A DNA stretch of 64,000 bases, taken from the NCBI GenBank assembly GCA_964019165.1, contig OZ025281.1:6419799-6483798 (forward strand). Reading direction: 5' to 3'. This document shows, in pieces, positions 9,989 through 22,933 of the stretch (positions are counted from its first letter, which is position 1; each line of letters starts with the position of its first letter). The DNA comes from Mastigias papua (lineage: Eukaryota > Cnidaria > Scyphozoa > Rhizostomeae > Mastigiidae). The notes beneath the pieces are model-generated. The model saw only the letters and a program-made list of their open reading frames with translations, had not been told where the DNA came from and ran no database searches. Both the position numbers and the translations under genes were made by a program.

Positions 9989-12900
9989 TGAGTACAATAG
10001 CAAAAACACCCATGCATTAAGCAACTTTTACATCTATGATTGCACCGATGTCAGTAGTTTAGCCAACGTTTCCTACTCAAATCAGCTTTGGTTATCATGT
10101 TAACACTACATATGGGCTTAAAGTGCTTTAGATATGCTCAAACTGACAATACCATGCAAGAGTGATATTTGCCTACAAGTGCGTATGATATACCGCCAAC
10201 ACACAATCTAAGCTTGTTCCTACAAGGAATCTAGCAGTATTAACATCATATGACTATTACAACCATAGTCATTGCTCTACTTTCAGTGTTTGCACACTTA
10301 CATAGTTTAGGCCTATTACAAGCAATAACACAGTTTCCATATACTGTTGTATGATTGAAATTGAGTACAATAGCAGCAAAGCCATGCATTAAACAACTTT
10401 TACCTCTATGATTGCACCGATGTCAGTAGTTTAGCCAACGTTTCCTACTCCAATCATCTTTGGTTGTCTCTATTACACTACATATGGTCTTAAAATGCTT
10501 AGATATGCTCAAACTCACAATACCATGCAAGAGTGATAGTTGCCTATAAGTGCGTATGATGTACCACCAACACATAATCTACGTTTATTTCTACAAGGAA
10601 TCCAGCAGTTTTAACAGCATATGACTATTACAACCATAGTCATTGCTCTACTTTCAGTGTTTGCACACTTACGCAGTTTAGGCCTACTACAAGCAATAAC
10701 ACAGTTTGCATATACTGTTGTATGATTGAAATTGAGTACAATAGCAACAAAGCCATGCATTAAACAACTTTTACATCTATGATTGCACCGATGTCAGTAG
10801 TTTACCCAACGTTTCCTACTCAAATCAGCTTTGGTTATCACGTTTACACTACATATTAGCTTAAAATGCTTAGATATGCTCAAACTCACAATATCATGCA
10901 AGAGTGATAGTTGCCTATAAGTGCGTATGATATACCGCCAACACATAATCTAAGCTTGATTCTACAAGGAATCTACCAGTTGTAACATCAAATGACTATT
11001 AGATCCATAGTCACTGCTGTACTTTCAGTGTTTGCAAACTTACGTAGTTTAGGCCTATTACAAGCAATAACACAGTTTGCATATACTGTTGTATGATTGA
11101 AATTGAGTACAATAGCAACAAAGCCATGCATTAAACAACTTTTACATCTATGATTGCACCGATGTCAGTAGTTTAGCCAACGTTTCCTACTCAAATCAGC
11201 TTTGGTTATCACCTTTACACTACATATGGGCTTAAAATTCTTAGATATGCTCAAACTCCCAATTCCATGCAAGAGTGATATCTGCCTATAGGTGCGTATG
11301 ATATACCACCAACACATAATCTAAGCTTGTTTCTACAATGAATCTAGCAGTTTTAACATCATATGACTATTACAACCATAGTCATTGCTGTACTTTCAGT
11401 GTTTGCACACATACGTAGTTTAGGCTTATTACAAGCAATGACACCGTTTGCATATACTGTTGTATGATTGAAATTGAGTACAATAGCAAGAAAGCCATGC
11501 ATTAAACAACTTTTACATCTATGATTGCACCGATGTCATTAGTTTACCCAACGTTTCCTGCTCAAATCAGCTTTGGTCATCATGTTAACACTACATATGG
11601 GCTTAAAGTGCTTTAGATATGCTCAAACTGACAATACCATGTAAGATTGCTATTTCATTCTAGTTTCTTGTGATGTGCCGCCAAAACAAAATCTACGTTT
11701 GTTTCTACAAGGAATCTAGCAGGTTTAACATCATATGACTATTAGATCCATAGTCATTGCTGTACTTTCAGTGTTTGCACACTTACGTAGTTTAGGCCTA
11801 TTACAGTCAATAACACAGTTTGCATATACTGTTGTATGATGGAAATTGAGTACAATAGCAACAAAGCCATGCATTAAACAACTTTTACATCTATGATTGC
11901 ACCGATGTCAGTAGTTTACCCAACGTTTGCTACTCAAATCAGCTTTGGTTATCACGTTTACACTACATATTAGCTTAAAATGCTTAGATATGCTCAAACT
12001 CCCAATTCCATGCAAGAGTGATATCTGCCTATAGGTGCGTATGATATACCACCAACACATAATCTAAGCTTGTTTCTACAATGAATCTAGCAGTTTTAAC
12101 ATCATATGACTATTACAACCATAGTCATTGCCGTACTTTCAGTGTTTGCACACTTACGTAGTTTAGGCGTATTACAAGCAATGACACCGTTTGCATATAC
12201 TGTTGTATGATTGAAATTGAGTACAATAGCAAGAAAGCCATGCATTAAACAACTTTTACATCTATGATTGCACCGATGTCATTAGTTTACCCAACGTTTC
12301 CTACTCAAATCAGCTTTGGCTATCACTATTACACTACATATGGGCTTAAAGTGCTTTAGATATGCTCAAACTGACAATACCATGTAAGATTGCTATTTCA
12401 TTCTAGTTTCTTGTGATGTGCCGCCAAAACAAAATCTACGTTTGTTTCTACAAAGAATCTAGCAGGTTTAACATCATATGACTATTAGATCCATAGTCAC
12501 TGCTGTACTTTCAGTGTTTGCACACTTACGTAGTTTAGGCCTATTACAAGCAATAACACAGTTTGCATATACTGTTGTATGATTGAAATTGAGTACAATA
12601 GCAACAAAGCCATGCATTAAACAACTTTTACATCTATGATTGCACCGATGTCAGTAGTTTAGCTACCGTTTCCTACTCAAATCAGCTTTGGTTATCTCTA
12701 TTACACTACATATGGTAGTAAAATGCTTAGATATCCTGAAACTCACAATACTATGCAAGAGTGATAGTTGCCTATAAGTGCGTATGATATACCACCAACA
12801 CATAATCTACGTTTGTTTCTACAATGAATACAGCAGTTTTAACATCATATGACTATTACAACCATAGTCATTGCTGTACTTTCAGTGTTTGCACTCTTAC

Positions 12901-15900
12901 GTAGTTTAGGCCTATTACAAGCAATAACACAGTTTGCATATACTGTTGTATGATTGAAATTGAGTACGATAGCAACAAAGCCATGCATTAAACAACTTTT
13001 ACATCTATGATTGCACCGATGTCAGTAGTGTAGCCAACGTTTCCTACTCAAATCATCTTTGGTTCTCTCTATTCCACTACATATGGTCTTAAAATTCTTA
13101 GATATGCTCAAACTCACAATACCATGCAAGAGTGATATTTGTCTATAAGTGCGTATGAAATACCACCAACACATAATCTACGTTTGTTTCTACAATGAAT
13201 ACAGCAGTTTTAACATCATATGACTATTAGAGCCATAGTCATTGCTGTACTTTCAGTGTTTGCACACTTACGTAGTTTAGGCCCATTACAAGCAATAACA
13301 CAGTTTGCATATACTGTTGCATGATTGAAATTGAGTACAATAGCAACAACGCCATGCATTAAACAACTTTTACATCTATGATTGCACCGATGTCATTAGT
13401 TTACCCAACGTTTCCTACTCAAATCAGCTTTGGCTATCTCTATTACACTACATATGGTCTTAAAATGCTTAGATATGCTCAAATTGACAATACCATGCAA
13501 GAGTGCTCTTTCGTTCTAAGTTCTAGTGATATACCGCCATCACAGAATCTAAGCTTGTTTCTACAAGGAATCTAGCATTATTAACATCATATGACTATAA
13601 GATCCATTGTCATTGCTGTACTTTCAGTGTTTGCACACTTACGTAGTTTAGGCCTATTACAAGCAATAACACAGATTGCATATACCATTGTATGATTGAC
13701 ATTGAGTACAATAGCAACAAAGCCATGCATTAAACAACTTTTACATCTATGATTGCACCGATGTCAGTAGTTTAGCCAACGTTTCCTACTCAAATCAGCT
13801 TTGGATATCACTATTACACTACATATGGGCTGAAAATGCTTAGATATGCTCAAAATCACAATACAATGCAAGAGTGATATTTGCCTGTAAGTATGTATGA
13901 TATACCGCCAACACATAATCTAAGTTTGATTCTACAAGGAATCTACCAGTTGTAACATCATATGACTATTAGAGCCATAGTCATTGCTGTACTTTCAGTG
14001 TTTGCACACTTACGTAGTTTAGGCCTATTACAAGCAATAACACAGTTTGCATATACTGTTGCATGATTGAAATTGAGTACAATAGCAACAACGCCATGCA
14101 TTAAACAACTTTTACATGTATGATTGCACCGATGTCAGTAGTTTAGCCAACGTTTCCTACTCAAATCAGCTTTGGTTATCTCTATTACACTACGTATGGT
14201 CTTACAATGCTTAGATATGCTCAAACTCACACTACCATGCAAGAGTGATAGTTGCCTATAAGTGCGTATGATATACAACCAACACATAATCTAAGCTTGT
14301 TTCTACAATGAATCTAGCAGGTTTAACATCATATGACTATTACAACCATAGTCATTGCTGTACTTTCAGTGTTTGCACACTTATGTACTTTAGGCCTACA
14401 ACAAGCAATAACACAGTTTGCATATACTGTTGTATGATTGAAATTGAGTACAATAGCAACAAAGCCATGCATTAAACAACTTTTACATCTATGATTGCAC
14501 CGATGTCAGTAGTTTGCCCAACGTTTCCTACTAAAATTAGCTTTGTTTATAACACTTAGACTACATATGGGCTTAAAGTGCTTAGATATGCTCAAACTCA
14601 CAATACCATGCAAGAGTGATATTTGCCTATAAGTGCGTATGATATACCGCTAACACATAATCTAAGCTTGTGTCTACAAGGAATCAAGAAGGTGTAACAT
14701 CATATGTCTATTATAACTATAGTCATTGCTCTACTTTCAGTGTTTGCACACTTACGTAGTTTAGGCCTATTACAAGCAATAACACAGTTTGCATATACTG
14801 TTGTATGATTGAAATTGAGTACAATAGCAACAAAGCCATGCATTAAACAACTTTTACATCTATGATTGCACCGATGTCAGTATTTAAGCCAACATTTCCT
14901 ACTCAAATCATCTTTGGTTGTCTCTATTACACTACATATGGTCTTAAAATGCTTAAATATGCTCAAACTCACAATACCATCCACGAGTGATAGTTGCCTA
15001 TAAGTTCGTATGATATACCGCCAACACATAATCTAAGCTTGTTTCTACAATGAATCTAGAAGTTTTAATATCATATGACTATTAGAGCCATAGTCATTGC
15101 TGTACTTTCAGTGTTTGCACAATTACGTAATTTAGACCTATTACAGTCAATAACACAGTTTGCATATACTGTTGTATGATGGAAATTGAGTACGATAGCA
15201 ACAACGCCATGCATTAAACAACTTTTACATCTATGATTGCACCGATGTCAGTAGTTTAGTCAACGTTTCCTACTCAAATCAGCTTTGGTTATCTCTATTA
15301 CACTATATATGGGCTTAAACTGCTTAGATATGCTCAAACTCACAATACCATGCAAGAGTGATAGTTGCCTATAAGTGCGTATGATATACCGCCAACACAT
15401 AATCTAAGCTTGTGTCTACAAGGAATCAAGAAGTTTTAACATCATATGACTATTAGATCCATAGTCATTGCTGTACTTTCAGTGTTTGCACACTTACTTA
15501 GTTTATTCTAGGTTCCTGTACTATTACAAGCAATAACACAGTGTGCATATACTGTTGTATGATTGAACTTGAGTACAATAGCAAGATAGCCATGCATTAA
15601 ACAACTGTTACATCTATTGTTGCACCGATGTCAGTTGTTTACCCAACGTTTCCTACTCACATCAGCTTTGGTTATCACTATTACACTACATATGGCTTTA
15701 AAGTGCTTTAGATATGCTCAAACTGACAATGCCATGCAAGATTGATATTTGCCTATAAGTGCGTATGATATACCGCCAACACATAATCTAAGCTTGTGTC
15801 TACAAGGAATCTAGCAGGTTTAACATCATATGACTATTACAACCATAGTCATTGCTCTACTTTCAGTGTTTGCACACTTATGTACTTTAGGCCTATTACA

Positions 15901-18679
15901 AGCAATAACACAGTTTGCATATACTGTTGTATGATTGAAATTGAGTACAATAGCAACAAAGCCATGCATTAAACAACTTTTACATCTATGATTGCACCGA
16001 TGTCAGTATTTAAGCCAACATTTCCTACTCAAATCATCTTTGGTTGTCTTTATTACACTACATATGGTCTTAAAATGCTTAGATATGCTCAAACTCACAA
16101 TACCATCCAAGAGTGCTATTTCATTCTATGTTCTTGTGATGTACCGCCAAAACCTCATCTAAGTTTGTTTCTACAAGGAATCCAGAAGTTTTAACATCAT
16201 ATGACTATTACAACCATAGTCATTGCTGTACTTTCAGTTGTTGCCCACTTACATAGTTTAGGCCTATTACAAGCAATAACACATTTTGCATATACTGATG
16301 TATGATTGACATTGAGTACAATAGCAACAAAGCCATGCATTAAACAACTTTTACATCTATGATTGCACCGATGTCAGTAGCTTAGCCAATGTTTCCTTAT
16401 CAAGTTAGCTTTGGTTATAACACTTACACTACATATGGGCTTAAAGTGCTTTAGATATGCTCAAACTGACAACACCATGCAAGAGTGCTATTTCATTCTA
16501 TGTTCTTGTGATGTACCGCCAAAACCTCATCTAAGTTTGTTTCTACAAGGAATCTAGCAGTTTTAGCATCATATGAATATTACAACCATGGTCATTGCTC
16601 TACTTTCAGTGTTTGCACACTTATGTACTGTAGGCCTATTACAAGCACTAACACAGTTTGCATATACTGTTGTATGATTGAAATTGAGTACAATAGCAAC
16701 AAATCCATGCATTAAACAGCTTTTACATCTATGATTGCACCGATGTCAGTAGTTTAGCCAACGTTTCCTGCTCAAATCAGCTTTGGTTATCACTATTACA
16801 CTACTTATGGGCTTAAAGTGCTTTAGATATACTCAAACTGACAATACCATTCAAGAGTGCTATTTCATTCTAAGTTCTTGCGATGTATCGCCAACAGATA
16901 ATCTAAGTTTGTTTCTACAAGGAATCTGGCAGTTTTTATATCATATGACTATTAGATCCATAGTCATTGCTGTACTTTCAGTGTTTGCACACTTACGTAG
17001 TTTAGGCCTATTACAAGCAATAACACAGTTTGCATATACTGTTGTATGGTTGAAATTGAGTACAATAGCAACAAAGCCATGCATTAAACATATTTTACAT
17101 CTATTATTGCACCGATGTCAGTAGTTTAGCCAACGTTTCCTACTCAAACTAGCTTTGGTTATCACGTTTACACTATATATGGGCTTAAAGTGCTTTAGAT
17201 ATGCTCAAACTGACAATATGATGCAAGAGTGCTATTTCATTCTAAGTTCTTGCGATGTACCGCCAACAGATAATCTAAGTTTGTTTCTACAAGGAATCTG
17301 GCAGTTTTTATATCATATGACTATTAGATCCATAGTCATTGCTGTACTTTCAGTGTTTGCACACTTTCGTAATTTAGGCCTATTACAAGCAATAACACAG
17401 TTTGCATATACTGTTGTATGATTGAAATTGAGTACAATAGCAAGATAGCCATGCATTAAACATATGTTACATCTATTATTGCACCGATGTCAGTAGTTTA
17501 GCCAACGTTTCCTACTCAGATTAGCTTTGGTTATCACGTTTACACTATATATGGGCTTAAAGTGCTTTAGATATGCTCAAACTGACAAAACCATGCAAGA
17601 GTGCTATTTCATTCTAAGTTCTTGCGATGTACCGCCAACAGATAATCTAAGTTTGTTTCTACAAGGAATCTGGCAGTTTTTATATCATATGACTATTAGA
17701 TCCATAGTCATTGCTGTACTTTCAGTGTTTGCACACTTACGTAGTTTAGGCCTATTACAAGCAATAACACAGTTTGCATATACTGTTGTATGATTGAAAT
17801 TGAGTTCAAAGCAACAAAGCCATGCATTAAACAACTTTTACATCTATGATTGCACCGATGTCAGTAGTGCAGCCAATGTTTTCTTATCAAATTAGCTTTG
17901 ATTATAACACTTACACTACATATGGGCTTACAGTGCTTTAGATATGCTCAAACTGACAATACGATGCAAGAGTGCTATTTCATTCTAAGTTCTTGTGATG
18001 TACCGCCAACACATAATCTAAGTTTGTTTCTACAAGGAATCTGGCAAGTTTTATATCATATGACTATTAGATCCATAGTCATTGCTGTACTTTCAGTGTT
18101 TGCACACTTACGTAGTTTAGCCCTATTACAAGCAATAACACAGTTTGCATATACTGTTGTATGATTGAAATTGAGTACAATAGCAACAAAGCCATGCATT
18201 AAACAACTTTTACATCTATGACTGCACCGATGTCAGTAGTTTGCCCAACGTTTCCTACTAAAATTAGCTTTGTTTATAACACTTAGACTACATATGGGCT
18301 TAAAGTGCTTAGATATGCTCAAACTCACAATACAATGCAAGAGTGATATTTGCCTATAAGTGTGTATGATGTACCGCCAACACATAATCTAAGCTTGTTT
18401 CTGCAAGGAATCTACCAGTTTTAACATCATATGACTAGTAGATCCAAAGTCATTGCTGTACTTTCAATATTTGCACACTTACGTAGTTTAGGCCTATTAC
18501 AAGCAATAACACAGTTTGCATATACTGTTGTATGATTGAAATTCAGTGCAATAGCAACATATACATGCGTTAAACAACTTTTACATCTATGATTGCACCG
18601 ATGTCAGTAGCTTAGCCAACGTTTCCTACTCAAATAAGCATTGGTTGTCTCTATTACACTACATATGGGCTTAAAATGC
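9989..18679. repeat. 372-bp satellite, block 2 (about 23 monomers)
   Basis: Continues the array in the same orientation and phase. Monomers vary: GAGTGATATTTGCC and GAGTGCTATTTCATTC sub-types, and ACAACC, AGATCC and AGAGCC loop variants. Between about 16780 and 18165 four neighbouring monomers share substitutions that remove stops, giving repeated ~88-aa open frames (16783-17124, 17155-17421, 17527-17793, 17898-18164). These look like local homogenisation and not genes. Confidence 0.97.
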
Positions 18680-18682
18680 TTA

Positions 18683-19056
18683 GGGGCCATTCACAAAGGA
18701 CGTCCGAGCACAAGGGGGGGAGGGGGGTCTGGTGAAATAGGACAAACTCGGACATAGGGGGAGGGGGTGTTTGCGCATTGCGGACGTCCAGGTGTTCAGA
18801 ATGTTGCAACAAAACATTTTTACTATGGTCCTATTTTGGATTGATCCTATCATCCAAGTATATGTTATTGCATTGGCGATTTACTGCTTCATGGATAGCC
18901 AAAATTCATGCTCAGCGATGGCCAATGACTTATGAAGCAGCCATTCACAGAGACTGGCGTCCTAGACGACGAGTGAAGTACCACACGACTTGTTCCGTTC
19001 TTTGCATGTTCTGTTTAGCTGGACATTACCATATGACAAAAAATCTATATTTTTAC

Positions 19057-19106
<50 letters not shown>

Positions 19107-19232
19107 TTGGCATGAAATAGACGGATGTCCAAGGGGGGAGGGGGGTCGTTGGAAACGGACAATACCGGACAATAGGGGGGAGGGGGGTCTAAAAATTCAA
19201 CTTTTTAACGGACGTCCTTTGTGAATGACCCC
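18683..19232. mobile_element. Harbinger-type MITE in the satellite
   Basis: 550 bp with inverted ends GGGGCCATTCACAAAGGACG at the left and the matching GGACGTCCTTTGTGAATGACCCC at the right side (one internal mismatch), flanked on both sides by TTA (18680-18682 and 19233-19235). The satellite at this phase reads GCTTAGATATGC, so TTA is a 3-bp target duplication, as expected for PIF/Harbinger. Inside lie G-rich tracts near both ends and an (AT)n(GT)n microsatellite. It has no transposase; small ORFs here (18778-19062) are chance. Its ends do not resemble those of the Harbinger at 20391. Confidence 0.85.
19063..19106. repeat. (AT)n(GT)n microsatellite
   Basis: About 14 AT units followed by 8 GT units inside the MITE. 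Confidence 0.95.
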
Positions 19233-19235
19233 TTA

Positions 19236-20390
19236 GTTATGCTCAAACTCACAAAACCATGCAGGAGTGATATTTGCCTATAAGTGCGTATGATATACCG
19301 CCAACACATAATCTAAGCTTGCTTCTACAAGGAATCTAGCAGTTTTAACATCATATGACTATTACAACCATAGTCATTGCTGTACTTTCAGTGTTTGCAC
19401 ACTTACGTAGTTTAGGCCTATTACAAGCAATAACACAGTTTGCATATACTGATGTATGATTGAAATTGAGTACAATAGCAACAAAGCCATGCATTAAACA
19501 ACTTTTACATCTATGATTGCACCGATGTCAGTAGTTTAGCCAACTTTTCCTACTCAAATTAGCTTTGGTTATCACTATTACACTACATATGGGCTTAAAG
19601 TGCTTTAGATATGCTCAAATTGACAATACCACGCAAGAGTGCTTTTTCATTCTAAGTTCTTGTGATGTACCGCCAACACATAATCTAAGATTGTTTCCAC
19701 AAGGAATCCAGAAGTTTTAACATCATATGACTATTACAACCATAGTCATTGCTGTACTTTCAGTGTTTGCACACTTACGTAGTTTAGGCCTATTACAAGC
19801 AATAACACAGTTTGCATATACTGTTGTATGATTGAAATTGAGTTCAAAGCAACAAAGCCATGCATTAAACAACTTTTACATCTATGATTGCACCGATGTC
19901 AGTAGTTTAGCCAACTGTTCCTACTCAAATCAGCTTTGGTTATCACTATTACACTACAAATCGGCTTAAAGTGCTTTATATATGCTCAAACTGACAACAC
20001 CATGCAAGAGTACTATTTCATTCTAAGTTCTTGTGATGTACCGCCAAAACCTCATCTCAGTTTGTTTCTACAAGGAATCTAGCAGTTTTAACATCATATG
20101 ACTATTACAAGCATAGTCATTGCTCTACTTTCAGTGTTTGCACTCTTATGTACTGTAGGCCTATTACAAGCAATAACACAGTTTGCATATACTGTTGTAT
20201 GATTGAAATTGAGTACAATAGCAACAAAGCCATGCATTAAACAGCTTTTACAGCTAAGATTGCACCGATGTCAGTAGTTTAGCCAAAGTTTCCTACTCAA
20301 ATCGGCTTTGGTTATCACTATTACACTACATATGGGCTTAAAGTGCTTTAGATATGCTCAAACTGACAATGCTGTGCAAGAGTGATATTA
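19236..20390. repeat. 372-bp satellite, block 3 (about 3 monomers)
   Basis: Same orientation and phase as the neighbouring blocks, continuing the monomer interrupted by the MITE and ending at AGTGATATT where the Harbinger begins. Confidence 0.96.
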
Positions 20391-20521
20391 TAGTGTTTAT
20401 GATTTGTGACGCGCTTAATGAAGACGCTGCGGAAGGTCATAAGCTGCTGCGTCCTCCTGTACTCTAGATATTTCCATTATGATTTAGTGCATGCTTAAGA
20501 AGACGCGTTGGTAGAAAAACA

Positions 20522-21598
20522 ATGGACGATCTACTATTAGAAGTGCACCATTTGAGAGACATTGACGATGAGGAATTCATGATGTTACATGATCTAAATC
20601 GTCGTCAAGTGAATCTCCATGGACATCTGCCGTATTGGCAATATGATAAATTTGATTTGGAGCAAATGTGCGAGGGTGAATGTTTGGTAGAATTTAGATT
20701 TGCCAAAGAGGACATCAAGGGCCTAGTCAACACACTGAGAATCCCTCAAACGATAAGGTGCTATAATGGATGGAAAGTAGATGCAGTTGAAGCTCTTTGC
20801 ATATGCCTGAAACAACTGGCTTATCCTTGCCGATATTGCGATTTAGTGCCACGATTTGGCAGGCCAGTCCCACAGCTGTGCACAATAGCAAACACAGTTA
20901 TCGATACGATTTATGCCATGTTTGGTTATCTTGTGAGGGACATGAACCAACCATACCTTTCCCCAGCAAATCTAGAAAGATATGCTGATGCTGCCCATAC
21001 AAAAGGGGCGGCCCTGGGCAACTGCTGGGTCTTTATTGACGGAACAGTCATGCCAATTTGTAGACCAACTAGAAATCAACGGATTGTCTATAATGGCCAC
21101 AAGAGAGTCCATGCTATCAAATTCCTATCCGTTGTCACCCCACATGGCTTAATTGCACACCTCTTTGGGCCTGTTGAAGGACGTAGGCATGACAGCGGGT
21201 TGCTTGCAATGTCAGGGCTATTAGATCAACTTGAAGAGCACTCTTTTTCCCAAGATAGACAACCCCTTTGTATCTATAGCGACCCTGCGTATCCACAGAG
21301 AGTTCATCTAAAATGTCCCATAGTAAGAAGGGAGGCTTTGACAGATGAGGAGCTTGCCTTTAACTCTTCCATGAGCACAGTCCGTGTTGCAGTGAAATGG
21401 GTCTTTGGGGATGTCATCAATTATTTTAAGTTTGTTGATTTTAAGAAAAACCTTAAAATTGGAATGAGTGCCGTCGGCAAAATTTACATAGTCTGTGCCC
21501 TTTTGAGAAATGCCATGACTTGTTTGTATGGCTCATCAACAGCAAATTACTTTGGTGTACAGCCACCAAATATTAATGAATACTTTGGGTATGGTTGA
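20522..21598 (+). CDS. PIF/Harbinger transposase with a changed catalytic residue
   Basis: 358-aa ORF without breaks; ATG in good context (AACAATGG). It has the Harbinger DDE_Tnp_4 fold: D173 in WVFIDGTVMPICRP, GRRHDSG at 220-226 and D254 in YSDPAYP. The third acidic residue is expected in the motif VRVxVEWxFG; here it is VRVAVKWVFG, so position 292 is Lys (codon AAA at 21395-21397) in place of Glu. One G-to-A change would explain this. The rest of the C-terminus is normal (FKFVDFKKNLKIG, TCLYG). Known DDE enzymes need this residue, so I infer that this copy cannot catalyse transposition though it could still bind its partner. Neighbour: the convergent Myb/SANT-like gene ending at 22118. Confidence 0.92.
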   Translation: MDDLLLEVHHLRDIDDEEFMMLHDLNRRQVNLHGHLPYWQYDKFDLEQMCEGECLVEFRFAKEDIKGLVNTLRIPQTIRCYNGWKVDAVEALCICLKQLAYPCRYCDLVPRFGRPVPQLCTIANTVIDTIYAMFGYLVRDMNQPYLSPANLERYADAAHTKGAALGNCWVFIDGTVMPICRPTRNQRIVYNGHKRVHAIKFLSVVTPHGLIAHLFGPVEGRRHDSGLLAMSGLLDQLEEHSFSQDRQPLCIYSDPAYPQRVHLKCPIVRREALTDEELAFNSSMSTVRVAVKWVFGDVINYFKFVDFKKNLKIGMSAVGKIYIVCALLRNAMTCLYGSSTANYFGVQPPNINEYFGYG

Positions 21599-22117
21599 TT
21601 TTACTCAAGTTGACTGGCCACAGTTCTGTCTCATTCGCCTATGCTCTACTCCTAAAAATGCTTTATTAAAAGCCACCATTTGTGCCAAGGTTCATACACA
21701 CATGATAAATTTAGACATTGCAGATTGATTTTTCACAACGCAATTAACCAAAATTTGTCAACAAGCTAAAACTGCAGCATTTAAAGCTAAAAATGCGGCA
21801 TTAAAGGCTTTTATGAAATAATGAATTTACAAGTTTTCAAACTGAAAATTGGTATTTTGAGGATTATCATATAATATATGAAGCAAAATATGATTGAAAT
21901 GTAACGTTATCTTACGACAAGAAACAAAATTCATATAGGCACTCTGATACTCCAATAAAAAAGATTTTCTGTCCTTTGGTACAATGAATAGAGCATAACA
22001 TGAAACTACTATGGTATTGTTCATTCCTATTTCAAAACACATTCAATTTTTTTGTGGAGGGGGCTTTTCAAATAATTTGTTGCTTTGAAGCACCTATTAA
22101 TCCATGGCTTACGTATT
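21599..22117. other. Non-coding spacer between the two Harbinger genes
   Basis: 519 bp holding the 3' untranslated parts of both convergent genes. AATAAA-like signals occur near 21956 (plus strand). The small ORFs here are antisense or chance. Confidence 0.5.
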
Positions 22118-22933
22118 TTAGTAGAACTTTTCAGTCAAATTTTTCAGTAAATCAAGCAACAACTGATTTTGCTGAGAAATTTGACTGAAGAGCATTTGCT
22201 GCTGCTGAATTAAGCTAATTAACCTATTTTCTCTTTCTTCAGTAGCAGCAGCATCTTTTTGTCTGTTTTTGATTTCTTGTTCCTTGATTGCCATTTCTTG
22301 CTTTTTCAGTGCAATTTCTTCATCCTGTGCTCTTTCTTGTAAGATTATTTTCCTTTCCATCAATTTTAGTTCCAGCCTTTTTAATTCGACCTCTTCATTG
22401 TGCCTCCCTTTCAGATAGTCCATTGCTTCCCTAGTTCTTTCTGCTCTCTTTTTGACTGGTCCCCCTATATCTTCTCTCTCCCTACTTTCTCCATAGCTCT
22501 CCATTGCTCTCTTCCTAACATTCTCAGATGCTACTTTCTCCCTTTCTACTTCCTTGCTTTTCCTCTCATCATTCCTTGCTATTTCTTCCTCAGTTCCTTC
22601 CATTCTGCCGATTATTGTTTCTAACGCCTCGTCCAGCTCTGACGTTTCCGGGCTTATGCCACTTGCCCTTTCCTCTGCAGCCATTTTTCTCTTATAGTCC
22701 CTAACCAATTTCAAAAAATGATCTCGGACAGCCCTCTTATCAACAATAAGACGTGGCTGAGGGATGCTGTTTAAATTTGTTGCAATCTTCTCCCAACAAC
22801 TACCACGTTCGCGAGAGCCAATTCTATATTGGTAGGGTTCTACAACTAGCATCTCCCTACACAACATGATGTTGTGGTCTTTGGTCCAATTCATTTTTGG
22901 CCTACGGAATAGTTTAATGTTCAGATTTAGCAA
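22118..22933 (-). CDS. Harbinger Myb/SANT-like DNA-binding protein
   Basis: Up to 271 aa; Met14 (MNWTKDHN, 22894) opens the Myb/SANT-like domain and is the likelier start. The domain covers about 14-85, with W16 in MNWTKDHNIMLCREML, W48 in SCWEKIATNLN and the VRDHFLKLVRDYKRKM helix. A long charged coiled coil follows (about 170-260) with KR-rich and Q-rich stretches. In PIF/Harbinger elements such a protein partners the transposase, helps it enter the nucleus and recognises the terminal repeats; that is family knowledge. The frame is undamaged, unlike the transposase active site. Confidence 0.87.
   Translation of the reverse strand: MLNLNIKLFRRPKMNWTKDHNIMLCREMLVVEPYQYRIGSRERGSCWEKIATNLNSIPQPRLIVDKRAVRDHFLKLVRDYKRKMAAEERASGISPETSELDEALETIIGRMEGTEEEIARNDERKSKEVEREKVASENVRKRAMESYGESREREDIGGPVKKRAERTREAMDYLKGRHNEEVELKRLELKLMERKIILQERAQDEEIALKKQEMAIKEQEIKNRQKDAAATEERENRLISLIQQQQMLFSQISQQNQLLLDLLKNLTEKFY

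Larger units (their letters stand above)
7949..10494. repeat. Block duplication, copy 2 (pairs with 1-2546)
   Basis: Second copy of the transposon-plus-satellite block. The period of 7948 bp equals one transposon (3855 bp) plus 11 monomers (about 4093 bp). The left limit of the duplication cannot be seen because copy 1 runs off the window. Confidence 0.88.

Noticed and set aside
4694..18164. Many small plus-strand ORFs (60-113 aa) in the satellite
   Set aside because: They recur once per monomer, are broken by stops in most monomers and show no domain; chance frames of a tandem repeat.
18778..19162. ORFs of 94 and 66 aa in the MITE
   Set aside because: They span terminal-repeat G-tracts and the microsatellite; no domain, typical of a non-coding MITE.
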